Assembly: GCF_000003855.2 (NCBI RefSeq)
Contig: NW_003101660.1
Span: 681,617 to 745,616, forward strand
Length of the DNA stretch: 64,000 bases
DNA from: Blastomyces gilchristii SLH14081
Taxonomy: Eukaryota > Ascomycota > Eurotiomycetes > Onygenales > Ajellomycetaceae
Reading direction: 5' to 3'
Shown here piece by piece: positions 12,401 to 24,200 of this stretch. The translations under genes were made by a program, and so were the position numbers. The notes beneath the pieces are model-generated. The model searched no databases. It saw nothing but the letters and a program-made list of their open reading frames with translations, and was not told the DNA's origin. The stretch's first letter is position 1. Each line of letters begins with the position of its first letter.

Positions 12401-12886
12401 CCGTTTTCGCTCACCTCGCACACCACGATACGCACGCTGCGCACGCTTGTGCCTCGACTCATCATCACCACCGTCATCACCGTCCCGACTCCTTCCGCGA
12501 TCTCCGTTCTCTTTCGCCCTCCTGCTCGACTTCTTCCCCACTTCAGTAGTCTGTAACGGCGCCAACCCAGCATTAACATCCATATCGTCTTCCTCCATCT
12601 CAACCAATCTATACCTCTTCTTCAACCCGTCCGCTAGCTGTTCCTTGCTAGCCTTTGTACCACTATCTCCTTCCGCACCAGAACTGCCACGCACCCTTCT
12701 CCATAGCTCAGCGCAGAACGAATGGATTTCATTCTCATTCCCGTCCAGGAACGGTCCCAGTTTCTCTTGTAGGGAGCCGGCTGATTTGACGGAGCCCGTG
12801 GTGGCGAGGATGTAATCGATGACCGTCGCATCTGAGGCGCCTGTTAGCCGTAGGAGGGAGTCGGATATATATGTCCGGATATCCAT
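9466..12886 (-). CDS. prp2: Prp2/DHX16-type spliceosomal DEAH-box RNA helicase, with one frameshift
   Basis: Starts at the ATG at 12886 and ends at the TGA at 9466; about 1,139 aa if one extra base near 12099-12102 is ignored. Order: N-terminal PWI-like region (residues 1-65), Arg/Asp/Glu-rich linker, conserved DHX16 segment ([27 protein letters not shown]), then the helicase core with Walker [10 protein letters not shown] at about 514, DEAH at 612-615, SAT at 644-646 and QRAGRAGR at 813-820, followed by winged-helix, ratchet and OB regions. Family role: nuclear ATPase that remodels the activated spliceosome before the first step of splicing. The frame changes between [12 protein letters not shown] and [12 protein letters not shown] at a run of four A (minus strand) without an intron signal. 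In an essential single-copy gene a sequencing error is the likeliest cause. The VEDRSS/RQEYL region separates it from Prp16, Prp22 and Prp43. Confidence 0.9.
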
Positions 12887-13980
12887 GGCGCTGATTGTCG
12901 TTCTTCACCACCTGTCCTTTCGGGGGTGGGAACTATAGTATGGCAGCTAGCTGTTGAGGTAGTTCGTAATTCACAGCGGACCGTGAAGGCTGAACGGGGG
13001 GACCCGTCCACGGATGCCGGCGCGCGATTGGGATATAGGATATTTTTGGGGTTTCAGTGCTATAGCATGTCCGTCTGTCCCCTCAGTTTCGTCCAGCGCA
13101 ACAAGAAGAGATCGAAGAAGGCCGTTTAAAGTGTATTTATTCAGGAGGTCGGTACTGTGTTTCCGCACAATAGAACTCAGTAAAGCGTGCTGATGTCGCT
13201 GAAACGGATGAAGTATGGGTAATATGGAGCTCAAAAAAAGACTCAAGAGGTGAGTGCTATCCTCCTGGTACTTGATTCTGAGGCTTTTAATTTCTTTTTC
13301 GTAAAACCCGCGCGTTTTGGATGCGAAATATTAAATTATCACCAGCTTGGCTTTTGAGCTGCGATCGCCCCAATGCCAAGGCTGATAATAAGGTTAGTCA
13401 TGTGATATATAAAATCTCCGGAGAGAAAGAAGAGAACCGTTTGGGATTGAAGTAAGGGTAGGTAGGTTGACTGTTTCTCGACGCAATCTGTATCTATTAT
13501 TTCATTTTGGGGAAGGAAAGTTGTGTGAAGTTTTAATATCTCTGCTACAAGCCAAAAGCCAAGCTACATTGTCTATCTATCAGAAGAAATGCACCTTGTG
13601 GTAAAAATCTAGCTACAAATTTTCCATTCTGCCTACAATAAATATATGAATTTATTTACTAAGTGACAGGTATGAGAGGGAACAACTGTAGCAGTAGCGG
13701 CACAACATACTCCGTACTAAGCTGAATGATGAGAAACATGCGCAGAAAAGAATATCAAGAATCATTCACAACAACAGGGCAGAAGCAAACCTCGAAAGCC
13801 TCTGAATAAGGTATCAAATTATACGGAATATCATAGGAGTGAACACAAAAGAACAAAAATGACAAAAATGAACTCAATATGATCATAACAACAGTCAATT
13901 GGATATAGTATCAGAATGCAAGAGGACAAGCAAAAACAAAGCAAAATAACTAAATTTCCCTCTTCTCTTCCTTTCAGTGG

Positions 13981-14022
<42 letters not shown>

Positions 14023-14530
14023 CCAGACAAATTCAATCAATGGATCTTGATCCCTTTTCCGTTTTCCATATTGAACATTCTAGTCCCATCTCCATCTCAC
14101 CCTATCCTTTGCAACCCCAAACTTTCCCTTCTTCGAAATAAAAATGTGCATATGGCAACGGCTCCCGCCCAATGATCATCAAACAAATGACTTGTAGGTT
14201 CCCCAGGGTGAGCAGCCACGTAGCTCCCTGATTAGTTATAAAAAATATTAAAATGAAAATGAATAAACCCTGTAGGTTAAAACAACCACACAAAAAAAGG
14301 TTTTTCTCCAGCCCAAACGCCAAATAGGAGGGACTGTTTCGTACCCATCGCAAACCCAGATTCCAACTCCAGCCCATAACCTCTCAAGAAAACAACAAGA
14401 AAATGCAAACCCCCATAGAAATATATATATATATGAAGAACAAAAAATATATGCTCGAAACCAGTCGTTAATTAATAATATATGTTCCTTCCTTTTTCTT
14501 TCCTGCGGGCGCTGCTTAATCTGTAGAACA
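12887..14530. other. Intergenic region, no gene seen
   Basis: Contains the upstream region of the Prp2-type gene and the probable 3' UTR of the Wee1-type gene. A run of 41 A lies at 13981-14021. Open frames here are short and of low complexity. Confidence 0.5.
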
Positions 14531-17500
14531 TCAAACGTCAATCATCTCCGCATCTTCTGCCAGAACCTCATCCGCAGGACCCCAGTTCCCTTCATAGATG
14601 GTAGCTCCAGCTCGCCGCCGCCGCTCCGCCCATTGTACACCAAACGTCTGGATAATTTGATCCGCAACGGGCCGATCGGCCGGGTCGGGGGATATCATCC
14701 ACCGAACGATGGTGTCCAGCGCTTGTTCATTCGTGGCATCAACCATGAAGTCAGGTGGTTCAGCAAGCTCACCGCTCCGTACGTACGGTGAGGCTTGTTT
14801 TCGAGATGAATCAAATGGACTATGGCCATTGCAATTGATGGTGTCGGACCCAATGCTGCAGTGCGAGTCGGTAAAGTGCTGTTGTTCGTCAGAGTTCGAT
14901 GCACATAGCTGCTCGAATGAGCAACTACTGTCAGGGAGTGGGTTGCCTGAGGCATCGCGGAGGACTTTGCTAGTTTCTAGACTCCATGTTAAACTAGGAA
15001 CATCACTCATGTCGCCGTTTCGAAGCTTTTGCCACGATACGCCGTTGTCAGGAAGCTCCACGTTCCCCGCGATTTCAAACATGATCAAACCCAGGGCAAA
15101 TATATCAGCAGGCTTGTCGTAACGTCCCATAAGGACTTCAGGGCCGATATATTCACGGTCCCCTTCGCCTTCAATACCTGCTGCAGCAGGCCAACGGCTC
15201 GCCATTCCAAAATCCGCAATCTTGAGGACACCTTCAAAGGATATCAAAATATTTGCCGGTTTCAAATCTAGGTGAATGAATCCAGAATCGTGGACATGTT
15301 TCAGGCCCTGTTGAATATAACTTAGTATATAGACCTATAAGACAGAGGATATTTTTAATGTTCGTGTATTGCTTACCAACGACAACTCAAGCAGTATTTT
15401 CCAAATTCTAAAGTCATCAAGCCTGGCCTTAAGCCCAATCTGCGACAGGAACAAGTCCAGGCTCCCTTCTTCGCAAAATTCCGTTTGGATATATAGGATG
15501 TTGTTGTATTCCCAGCTGTCGGCGTAGGAAATGATATAGTCGCAATTAGCCAAAGCTTTCAAGGCAACAACCTCATTGTTCCTGCGCTCTCGATCCTTTG
15601 GACCCGTGCACGGCTGGTTAGACTTTTTCACAGCCCACACCCGTTCAGCGCGAGACGTTGTAGTTCTAGTTGGCTTTTCGGGGGGTTGTGAGAAGGAGGT
15701 CTGATGGAAGGGGGATCCAAATGGTGTCGTTGATTGAGGTTCAGTGACGCGATAGACCTGCGAGAATTCACCAGTTCCCACCAATTCAACCTTCTCAAAA
15801 CGAGAAGTGAGGCTTGGATCTACATCGGGCGCATTGTAACCACCCAAAGAAAGACTTGACCTTTTCCCCACCTGCGCGAAATACTCGCGGGGTGCAGTTG
15901 GCGTTGCTGGTAGCGCCGATGGATCATCTCGTGGGTTGGACCGTTGGTCGCCTTGGGCTGATATAGATAAGCCACTTGGGTCGGGAGGGAAAATGTGTTC
16001 TTGCGGGGTATGAGGGGAGTCTCGTCTTAATGATTTATTTCCAAGAGGGCTTGCTGTTAAGTTGGCACTAAACTTAGCATTTCCGAACTGAGAACATTTG
16101 AGAGGAGACAGAGTATGAAATGAGATCTTTGGGTGCGGAGACGGAGAATTAAGATTCTGCAACAGACGTGATCTGGGAAGAGAAGACGGAACGGGGAAGG
16201 GGCGTTGGTTTAAGTTATGGGTCAAACCGGCAGATGGGGAGTCATCCATGTCGCTATCACTCTCCACATCCATATTGGGTGATGAATATTCAGTGGAAGG
16301 CAACTTACAGCAGGGTCCAGAGGGGCCAGAGAGCGAGTCAAATGAGGGTGTTTGGCTATGGGAGGGGCGATGGGGCCGCGATTTAGAGAAGTGGCTGCCG
16401 CTAGGGAAGAAGGTTTGCTTTGTCGGGGTAGGTGGTAATTCCGAGTCGTTGGCTGATTGGGTATCATTCTTTCCAGAAGGTGATTGAGACTGGGAGATGT
16501 CGTCTCCATCCGCACTGACAAAACTACTGCGACGCGAGATGGCTGACTTCGCATAGGAATTGCCAAAAATACCCGTGCCTTTGGAAAAGGGGCCGGGGGG
16601 AGGAGATACTGTAGATTGTTGCTGATTGAAAGGGGTCCAAAGGGTTCCAGAGGAAGAGCGATTCGAGCTCGCCTTTTCGACTGCCGCCTGGGGTAATGGC
16701 TTGTGCACACCTGGAAATAGATTGAGTGGCCGTTTACATGGAGTGTCGGGCATGTTTTTGCTAGTGATAGATGCGTTATGGACATCATCCATATTACGAT
16801 TCTTTTTGGAGATGAGACCCGTGGACATAAACGCAGCTGGCAGGGGTTTCACAAGTTTATAATTTTCAGGCGTAGCGAAGGATTCTGTAGATGTGTCCGA
16901 ATTCTCCTGACGTAGCTGACTGGGCCCAACTGGTCTAGTCGAACCAGTGGGAAGCGACCTGGAGAAATTCAGGATGGGTCTTGGTTTATCAAACCTGTTG
17001 ATCGGTTCATGGGTGGGTGAATCGTCCACGAGGCTCGAATCAGACGAAGACTGGGTAATGGTTCTAGATAGTGGATGAGGAGCACCGTATGGAGTCTGAG
17101 TTGATTTGTTGTTCGTATGTGATGTGGAGAAAAGGGAGGTGGAAGAATTAGAAAAGATACTATTATTGGAGGAAGAGCCGTCATGAAGAGCCGGGAAAAA
17201 TAGATGGCCATCAAAGGACTTCGGTTGTCGACTCCGTAGAACCATAGGGCTACTCGGAGGGGGCTCAGCGTCATTCTCAGTACCAGCTCTTGTACGAGAA
17301 AACAGGGACCGCTCCGATTGTCGTTGCTGGAGAGTTGATTTCCTGAGAGACGATGAGCGTTTCGGTATCGCCGAAAAGTTAGAGGGTATTTGGGCGAAGC
17401 CCGAAGTGGGAGTATCATTTTCAGTTTGCTTCGGTAGTTTATCTGGTGTGCTTCCTATGTTGTTATCAACTTCAAAAAAGTTGAAGTCTGAGCCGAAGTT

Positions 17501-18211
17501 AGCGCCGTGCAGACTTCGTCGTTTGGCGGAGGGACTCCGCAGTGGAGTTTGATCAAGATTCATAATGACATCGCTCCGCTTCAGTGGACTGGATGTTGAA
17601 GGGAAGGGCCTAAATGTACCACTCCGTCGTTTTTCAACTCTTGAAGCAGGTATCTGCGGAAACAAGCTATCTGCAGGCTGGTTAAGGTTGCTGTCACCGG
17701 AGCCAAGCTCAGGACTACTACTGATCTCTGTAGACGAAGCTTGTAGAGGTGGCACTGGTTCATCAGATTTCTCCCCAACGAGAGGTGGTGGAAGCGAATT
17801 TCCGTTATCGCGAGAGTCGAGCAGCACACGTTTCGCGGGGCTCGACGGTGTGGTACGAGATCTGGGGGGTTGAAAGCTGGTCGTTCGACGAATTCCCGGT
17901 CTGTTCATTCTTGCACTTGGTGGATATGGGACCGCTAAAGGCGACGATGTAGAACTGGCTGACACTAGGAACAGATTCCCTTGAGAAACTCGACGAGAGG
18001 GAGAGAGTGGCGAGGAAATGTAGTGTGTATTCTTGGATGGAGAATGGGGTCGCGAGAGGAGTCGGAAATCGCTGCTTTTTGAGGGAGATCTGGAGAGAGA
18101 GCGCCGCAGCTGCTTGATGGCAGAACTGGGGTTGACATGATGAATTCCGTTTGGCGACGGTAGATGGAGAGTCCCTCCCGCTTCACGGTGCGGTGAGAAT
18201 GAAGCGACCAT
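14531..18211 (-). CDS. wee1: Wee1-type protein kinase (mitotic inhibitor)
   Basis: CDS complement(join(14531..15307, 15377..18211)), 1,203 aa. The intron (GTAAGC donor at 15376, CAG acceptor ending at 15308, phase 0) joins KILLELSL to GLKHVHDSGFIHLDLKPANI, as kinase alignment requires. The first 800 residues are Ser/Pro-rich and disordered, typical of a heavily phosphorylated regulatory arm. The kinase domain starts near 806: glycine loop VGTGEFSQVY, lysine in VWAVKK, catalytic HLDLKPAN near 957 and DFG at 977-979. EGDREYIGPEVL in the activation segment is the Wee1-family signature. Family role: phosphorylates the inhibitory tyrosine of Cdk1 in the nucleus and delays mitosis; the Aspergillus orthologue is named ankA. 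An acidic tail follows the domain. A long inserted loop follows the first strands of the N-lobe. Confidence 0.92.
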
Positions 18212-19273
18212 TGCGACCAGCGGGGACTAGGACTAAAAACTCCCGATATAGTTTGGGAAAGTGAAGGAATCCTGAAGATACGGTTCAATATGATTTGTGT
18301 GCGCAAACGCGGAGCGCAGAGAGTAAGTGGCAAAAGTATGCCTCACTGTAGAGACGAGGATACGGGCTACCGATTTAATATCTGGAAAAGACCGAAGAAG
18401 CGCATAAAAATACCGAGGGGAAAGTGACGTGAAAAGAATGCGTAAATGTCGCGATGTAGTTAGTGGTAAAAGCGAAGAGCGACGAAGAAAGGAGATTGTC
18501 GTGTATTATATTTGCCAATGATAACCCCAAAATCACGTAGAAACGTTAATCGATGAAACAAGAGAACAAGGCGGGAATGTTTCAAGTGTCTCAGCTTCTT
18601 TTCTTTTTTGTCGAAATTTATTTTGGAACAGGAAGGATAGTTCACAACAGACGCGAGGAATTCGCATCGGTTGCCACCTCCATTCATGCGCTCAGTGGAA
18701 TATTCCCTCGTCTGTGAGAGCGGAATGACGAGTGCGGGCGCAGAACAGAAGGGAAGGGAGTGGTGGGGGCAAAGAAAACAAGTAATAGATATATGTATGG
18801 CAAGCGGCAAGGGAACCAACCGTGAGGAGCTGTGCGAGAGGGTTGTCCAAGGCAAAGAGGGTGGTTGGACAGCAGTGAGCGTGCGTATCGCAGCACAGCA
18901 AGATAAGATAGAGAGGGACGCGCGCGCGCAAAAAGGAGAGTAACGTCAGAGGACACGATCGATGGAGAAAACCTAGGATAGATAGAGGGAGGAGGGAACA
19001 GATGACGGACGGCCGATGATGGGTGATGGATAGACCCGAGATAAGAGGCGAAGGAGTTTGTCGAGGGCGGAGGAAGAAAAGCGACAGACAGAACGCGAGC
19101 GAAGGCGCGAAGGCGCGAAGGCGCGAGGAGGCGAGGAGGCGAGGAGGCGAGGACAGCGACGTGTGCGGCGAGAAACACACGGGGCGGCGGGAGTGGGAGT
19201 GGAGCCTCACCCGGGTGGATGTATATGATGTATGTTATGTATGTTATATGTATGTTGCCTGACACACACTTCC

Positions 19274-19311
<38 letters not shown>

Positions 19312-20683
19312 TTCTTTCTCTTGTTGGGTTTGTGTAAACTCTACCCGTGCTTAGACTTGGAATATAGAGAGAGGGAGAGAGGGAGAGAGAGAGAGAGAAA
19401 ATGACAGTTGTTCGTCGTCGAAGGGGATGAGGGATGAGGGAGGGAGAAGAGGAATGGAATAATGGATGAAGGCTGTTGTTCTGTTGTTTCATTTCTCGTT
19501 CTTTCTTTTTCCGTCCACGCGATTTGGGAGGGCGCGTTGTTGTTGATGTCCCAGAACGGCTAGCGTTCGGCTTGGCAGTCCCCAGTCCGGACTAGTGAGC
19601 GGAAAGAACCATGGTTGGCGCCTTGGGGAATGGCAGATACTCGAGGGGTACGCGATAAGTGATAGCCATGATCGCGGGGTGCGAGGTACCGCCTTTGTAT
19701 CTCTTATGGTTCAGTGGTTCAGGGGGGGGAAATAAATACCTTTAGAAATTTTCTTTGATTAGTTAACTAGCTAGTTAGTTAGTTACAGGAATACAATATC
19801 CCTTATATTATATAAATATAATACGTGAAAAGGCCTAGAGGAATGAAGAATGAAAGAAAGAAACAAGAAACAAGAAATAAGAAAAATAAGAAACAAGAAC
19901 AACCTCCAGACAATTCTCTTTCTTAACTGGCTGTGGCCTTCTCCCAACCCCCCCGTCTGCAATCCAACCAATTCGATATGCAACAATACCGGCATTAGTG
20001 CTGCATTCTATTGGTTTGGTGTATACCCGGTGGGTGCTCGTCCTTTTTCGAGCAATAATAAATAACTGATGAAAGGGCTTCATCCCTTCCTATGCTATGG
20101 CTTGCTGGCAACGCCACATCCTCGCACAGAGCTGTCGTAATAATCGACAAATTATCTGGAAACAAGTGCCCGCTGATACCTCAATCCTCCATACAGAAAA
20201 CACCTGATGGGGCCTGCATGACACACTAGTATCCTTCGCAATTCCCATATAGGAGGACAAAATATCTTCAGTACTACTCCTCCCTTTTTCCATTGGTCGT
20301 TTTTTTTTTTTTTTTGCACACCCTGGCTCTGTCTCCTCTCAGACAGCGGCTCACCACGCCACGCCATGGTGCCGACAACTTTCCGCCAGCTTCAACATTG
20401 TATGGACCCTTTGCGCTCTACGGACAGAGTAGAAGGCCATCAATCAATGAACACTCCGGCAATTATCCCGAAAACCTGGGCAAAGAGGAGAAGAAGCAAT
20501 AGCGTGGCACCGAACACACACTGAGCTTGGCTTACTTGCAGCATGGCAGCTACAGTACATTATTAGCTGATGCAGGAAATACTTAAAAAAGTAACTTAGT
20601 TGGCTCTGCGTGGGTTTCTGGAGTGCTCGAAATGAGTGCTCACAGTGCAGCTAGCTGTCTTGTCTATTCTTCCAAATTTCCAC

Positions 20684-20717
<34 letters not shown>

Positions 20718-21288
20718 TTTTTAACCTCTCTTTATTCCAAAAACAATGACAATAATGTGTAACTTACACGCGCGCACACACCTGGGAGTTGCTTTGTCTG
20801 TTCTGTTCCACAGAGCGTTGATGAAGATACAGAGCGTTGATGAAGAAAAAGAAAAAAAAAAAAAAAAAGAAGGAATTCAGAGGCTTCTGGTGGGCTCTTG
20901 CAGGTAGGTGCATTTGATCCCTACATTAGCTGCATTTGAAGCACGCAGGAATGGTTACAGATGAAGGTTCTTACCCGCATTTCTATATTTAGTCTTGACT
21001 GGAATACCTGGAAGAATGCCTTACTTGCAGTGCATGCATTTTGCTGTGGCTATTGAACATTGGTATAGGGGGAGCATGGCACGCCATCATCATTGTCATC
21101 ATCAAAGAGAACCAATAACAAAGTGTAACGAAACTTCTTTGCTGAACATGTTTTTCTAAACTAGTAGTTACTGTACTTTCAACCAAACAAAATATGAGAC
21201 AAATAATAACAATAAACATCAAAAGTAAATACAAAACAATAGCATAGAAAATAATAATGGAAATTAACTGTCCCAGAATTTACAGAAT
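18212..21288. other. Intergenic region with low-complexity sequence, no gene seen
   Basis: Three kilobases between the 5' end of the Wee1-type gene and the 3' end of sidC. It holds GA- and GC-rich tandem units (GAAGGCGC then GAGGAGGC, 19101-19153), a T30 run (19281-19310), GA repeats (about 19364-19400), a T27 run (20686-20712) and a duplicated CAGAGCGTTGATGAAGA (about 20812-20849). Open frames on both strands translate to Ser/Arg/Pro-rich low-complexity peptides. The pyrimidine-rich antisense side next to Wee1 could be its 5' UTR. Confidence 0.5.
19101..19153. repeat. GC-rich tandem repeat, GAAGGCGC / GAGGAGGC units
   Basis: Three copies of an 8-bp GAAGGCGC unit run directly into three to four copies of GAGGAGGC-like units. 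It lies about 900 bases upstream of the Wee1-type start codon. Confidence 0.85.
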
Positions 21289-24200
21289 TTAATTCGCCAT
21301 CGCATGGCCCTTTTCCTCAACCAGCATGATATCAACTATATCGCATCGTAGCTCATCAAGTATGGAGTCAGCTTCAGTCTCGCAGATCCGGCCGTCGCGG
21401 CTAAATATCCCCACATCGAGCCCGTTATCTCGTATTGCGGCTTCCACGTCAATCCCGGGCTGCGGTAAAGCGTATGTATGGTTAACAAAGACAAATCTCC
21501 TAAAAATAGATAGGAAACACCCGTCTTTTTTTTCACGACGAGGTAATTTTGCCCTGGGTTTTGGGGGGCTTACCATAAAAATATCTGCATATGTGTCATT
21601 CGAGGCTGATTCCGGTACTGTTCGGTTGGAATCCGATCTTTCTCCAAGGCCATTATTCAGTATGGTATTAGCACCGCTGTTGGAGTCAACGTTAACTGCC
21701 CCCCTTTCTTCCAACGGAACAATCCGAACTACCTCCTCTGCTGCAAGCTCTGCAGAACCACCGCCATCACCTCCATCAACTCCGTTCATTGTATCCGGCA
21801 ACTTAATAAAATTCACAAAGGCATCCAGCTTCACCCCAGTCCAGTCCGCAATATTAATCAAGGACACGGACGAATGCTCCACGCGGCTTACTTCATGCAG
21901 GTCCCCCTGGATCCTTCGTGCGAGGTCAAAGATGGACTGTTGTTGGCCATTTGCATCTTGCTGGAGGGCAATGCGCAGGGGAACTATGTTTAGGGTAGGT
22001 GCGATTAGTTCGGGTAGGCCGTCCAGGGAGTGGGAGCGGTTTGCGAGGTAGATGCCGATGATGAGGTTGCTGGGGCCGTCTGCGTTCCCAGTATCAACTC
22101 TATTCTTTATTTTTGACCAGTGGATTTTGGCATAAATTGCCAAAAATATGGTCTGCACATTGACGCCGTACAACCGTCCGAGTTTCTCTAGTTTGTCAAT
22201 GTCTTTCACAAGTGATTGGCGGTAGGTTTGCACCATATCTACGTTGATCGAGTGCTTGATTTTGGGAGAGGGCGGGTCTTTTTGTTTTTGCTGTTCGGAA
22301 TTGACGAAAGGGGCAAGGTAGTTCGTCCAAAAGCTTTGTCGTTCATGTGGGCTGGAGTTTATATCCTGGTGGATGACTAGCTCTGAAATGTCCACTTTGG
22401 AAGCAATCCGGGGTTTGGCTCTGTGTTTCGGGCTGGCGCAGAGTTCTGCAAGCATATTCATCATTCGAGGTAGACTAACAGCATCGTACAGGGCATGATG
22501 GATATGAAGCATCAATATCGTTTTACCTAGTTGCTGTGAGGCATGTAATGTCACTGGTACTCGTTGGCCAGGTCGTGCTTCCATGATAGCACTGTTTTGG
22601 GCTTTCAGATCTTGCTGCCATATGATGGTGTTGTCCACATGCTTATGAACCACCTGGATATAGGGCAGAGTCCGTTCCCCTGTTGCTATAAATTGCGTGC
22701 GCAAGATTGGAAGTTCGCTAATTAAAGACGTCCAGGCTGCTGAGATGGTTTCCTTTGATACAGCCACATTTTCTACCTGGTAGAAGAAGCAGGGATAGAA
22801 AAGTTGCCTATTAGAATTCTCATAGACGTTCAGCATATATATCTGTCCAGAGGTGGCGGGAATAACTTTCTCGATATCCTGTGCATTAATCCCATGTGAG
22901 TGTAGAAGTGTTTTCGTATCCACTTCTTCCAATAACTTCGCTAGTATTTTGGCGTGGTCTTGCATGAGGGCTTCGTCTTGCTTTGACATTGCGAATTGAG
23001 CCATGTTAGGAACGGTACCAGCTCTCAGCATATCGCTTACGGAAAGTATGATGCCTTTCTTTTTCAACAGGGCTGCCACTTTAATGGCACTGATACTGTC
23101 CAAGCCAATATGGAAAAGCGTTGTATCTCTGCCAATTTCTTCTGCCGGGACACTAGAAAAAGAAGACAAGACAGCTCTAATCTCATTTTCTAGCGGAGAA
23201 AATGGCACGTCTGTTCGCGCAGCATCGTCAAGAGGCCTGTTGTCTTCATCGTTATCCTGCTCTTGGAATACAGGACATTGGCAGATCGATATGCCATCGT
23301 CGTTGAAGTCGATTGTCTCACTATCAGGCTGCCTGATAATGTTGTCGAATACAAAGTTGACCCTGTCTAGAAGCCTGAATACATCTGGCTCCCCTAGCAC
23401 CGTGTCCTTACAAGCAACTCGCCACGCTATGGAATTATCAAGTGCTTCCATTTCAACACACACTGGGTACTCAACATCAGAGAAGCCACCAACGGACTCA
23501 TATAGTGGCTCTTGCAAACTTCTGTCTCGAGGCGGTCTCTTCTGAAAAATGAAAATGGTATCAAACAAATTCTTCCCCCCGAAGCCCGACACTTGCTTGG
23601 CAATTCGAAGTGGGATGTGCTGATGCTCAGAAATAGGGCCCATTGTTTCCTGGGCATATTTTAGCATGTCTGCCCGGCTCCCGTGCAAGATAATGCGGAC
23701 AGCCACTGAATTCATCAGCGGGAACATTATTTGTTCCGCATTCGCATCTGGGATATCTCTTCCCGCTAACATAGTACCGAAAACGACATCGAGCCTTCCC
23801 AAATAGCCAGCGAGAACGAGCGCCCAGCAGGTTAACCCGAGATTTTGAAGGGTGACACCCTGGCTTTTGCAAAAAGAACTGACTTCTACGCGAGGAATAT
23901 CTAGAACCTTCTCCATGCGATGAACCTTTGAATAATCACCTCCCGCATCTATCTGCTTCGGGAATGCAGTCAGACAAGCTCCACTGAGAGCTCCTCTCCA
24001 GAATTGCAAGCCCAGTTCACTAGTCGAGTTCAGAATGTGGCCTAGGGCTTTGTCACACGATCCTCTGATATTGAGGGGTCGACCAGAGTAACAAGTCGCT
24101 ATATCCTCATTGAGAAGATCTAATGACCAGCCATCGTACATCGCATGGGGCATTGAAAGGATCAAGCGCCTTTCTCGTCCTGAGATTTCCGAGACTAATA

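Noticed and set aside
18671..19265. Overlapping plus and minus frames (90-193 codons) upstream of the Wee1-type gene
   Set aside because: Both strands are open only because of GA/CT-rich repeats; the translations are low-complexity.
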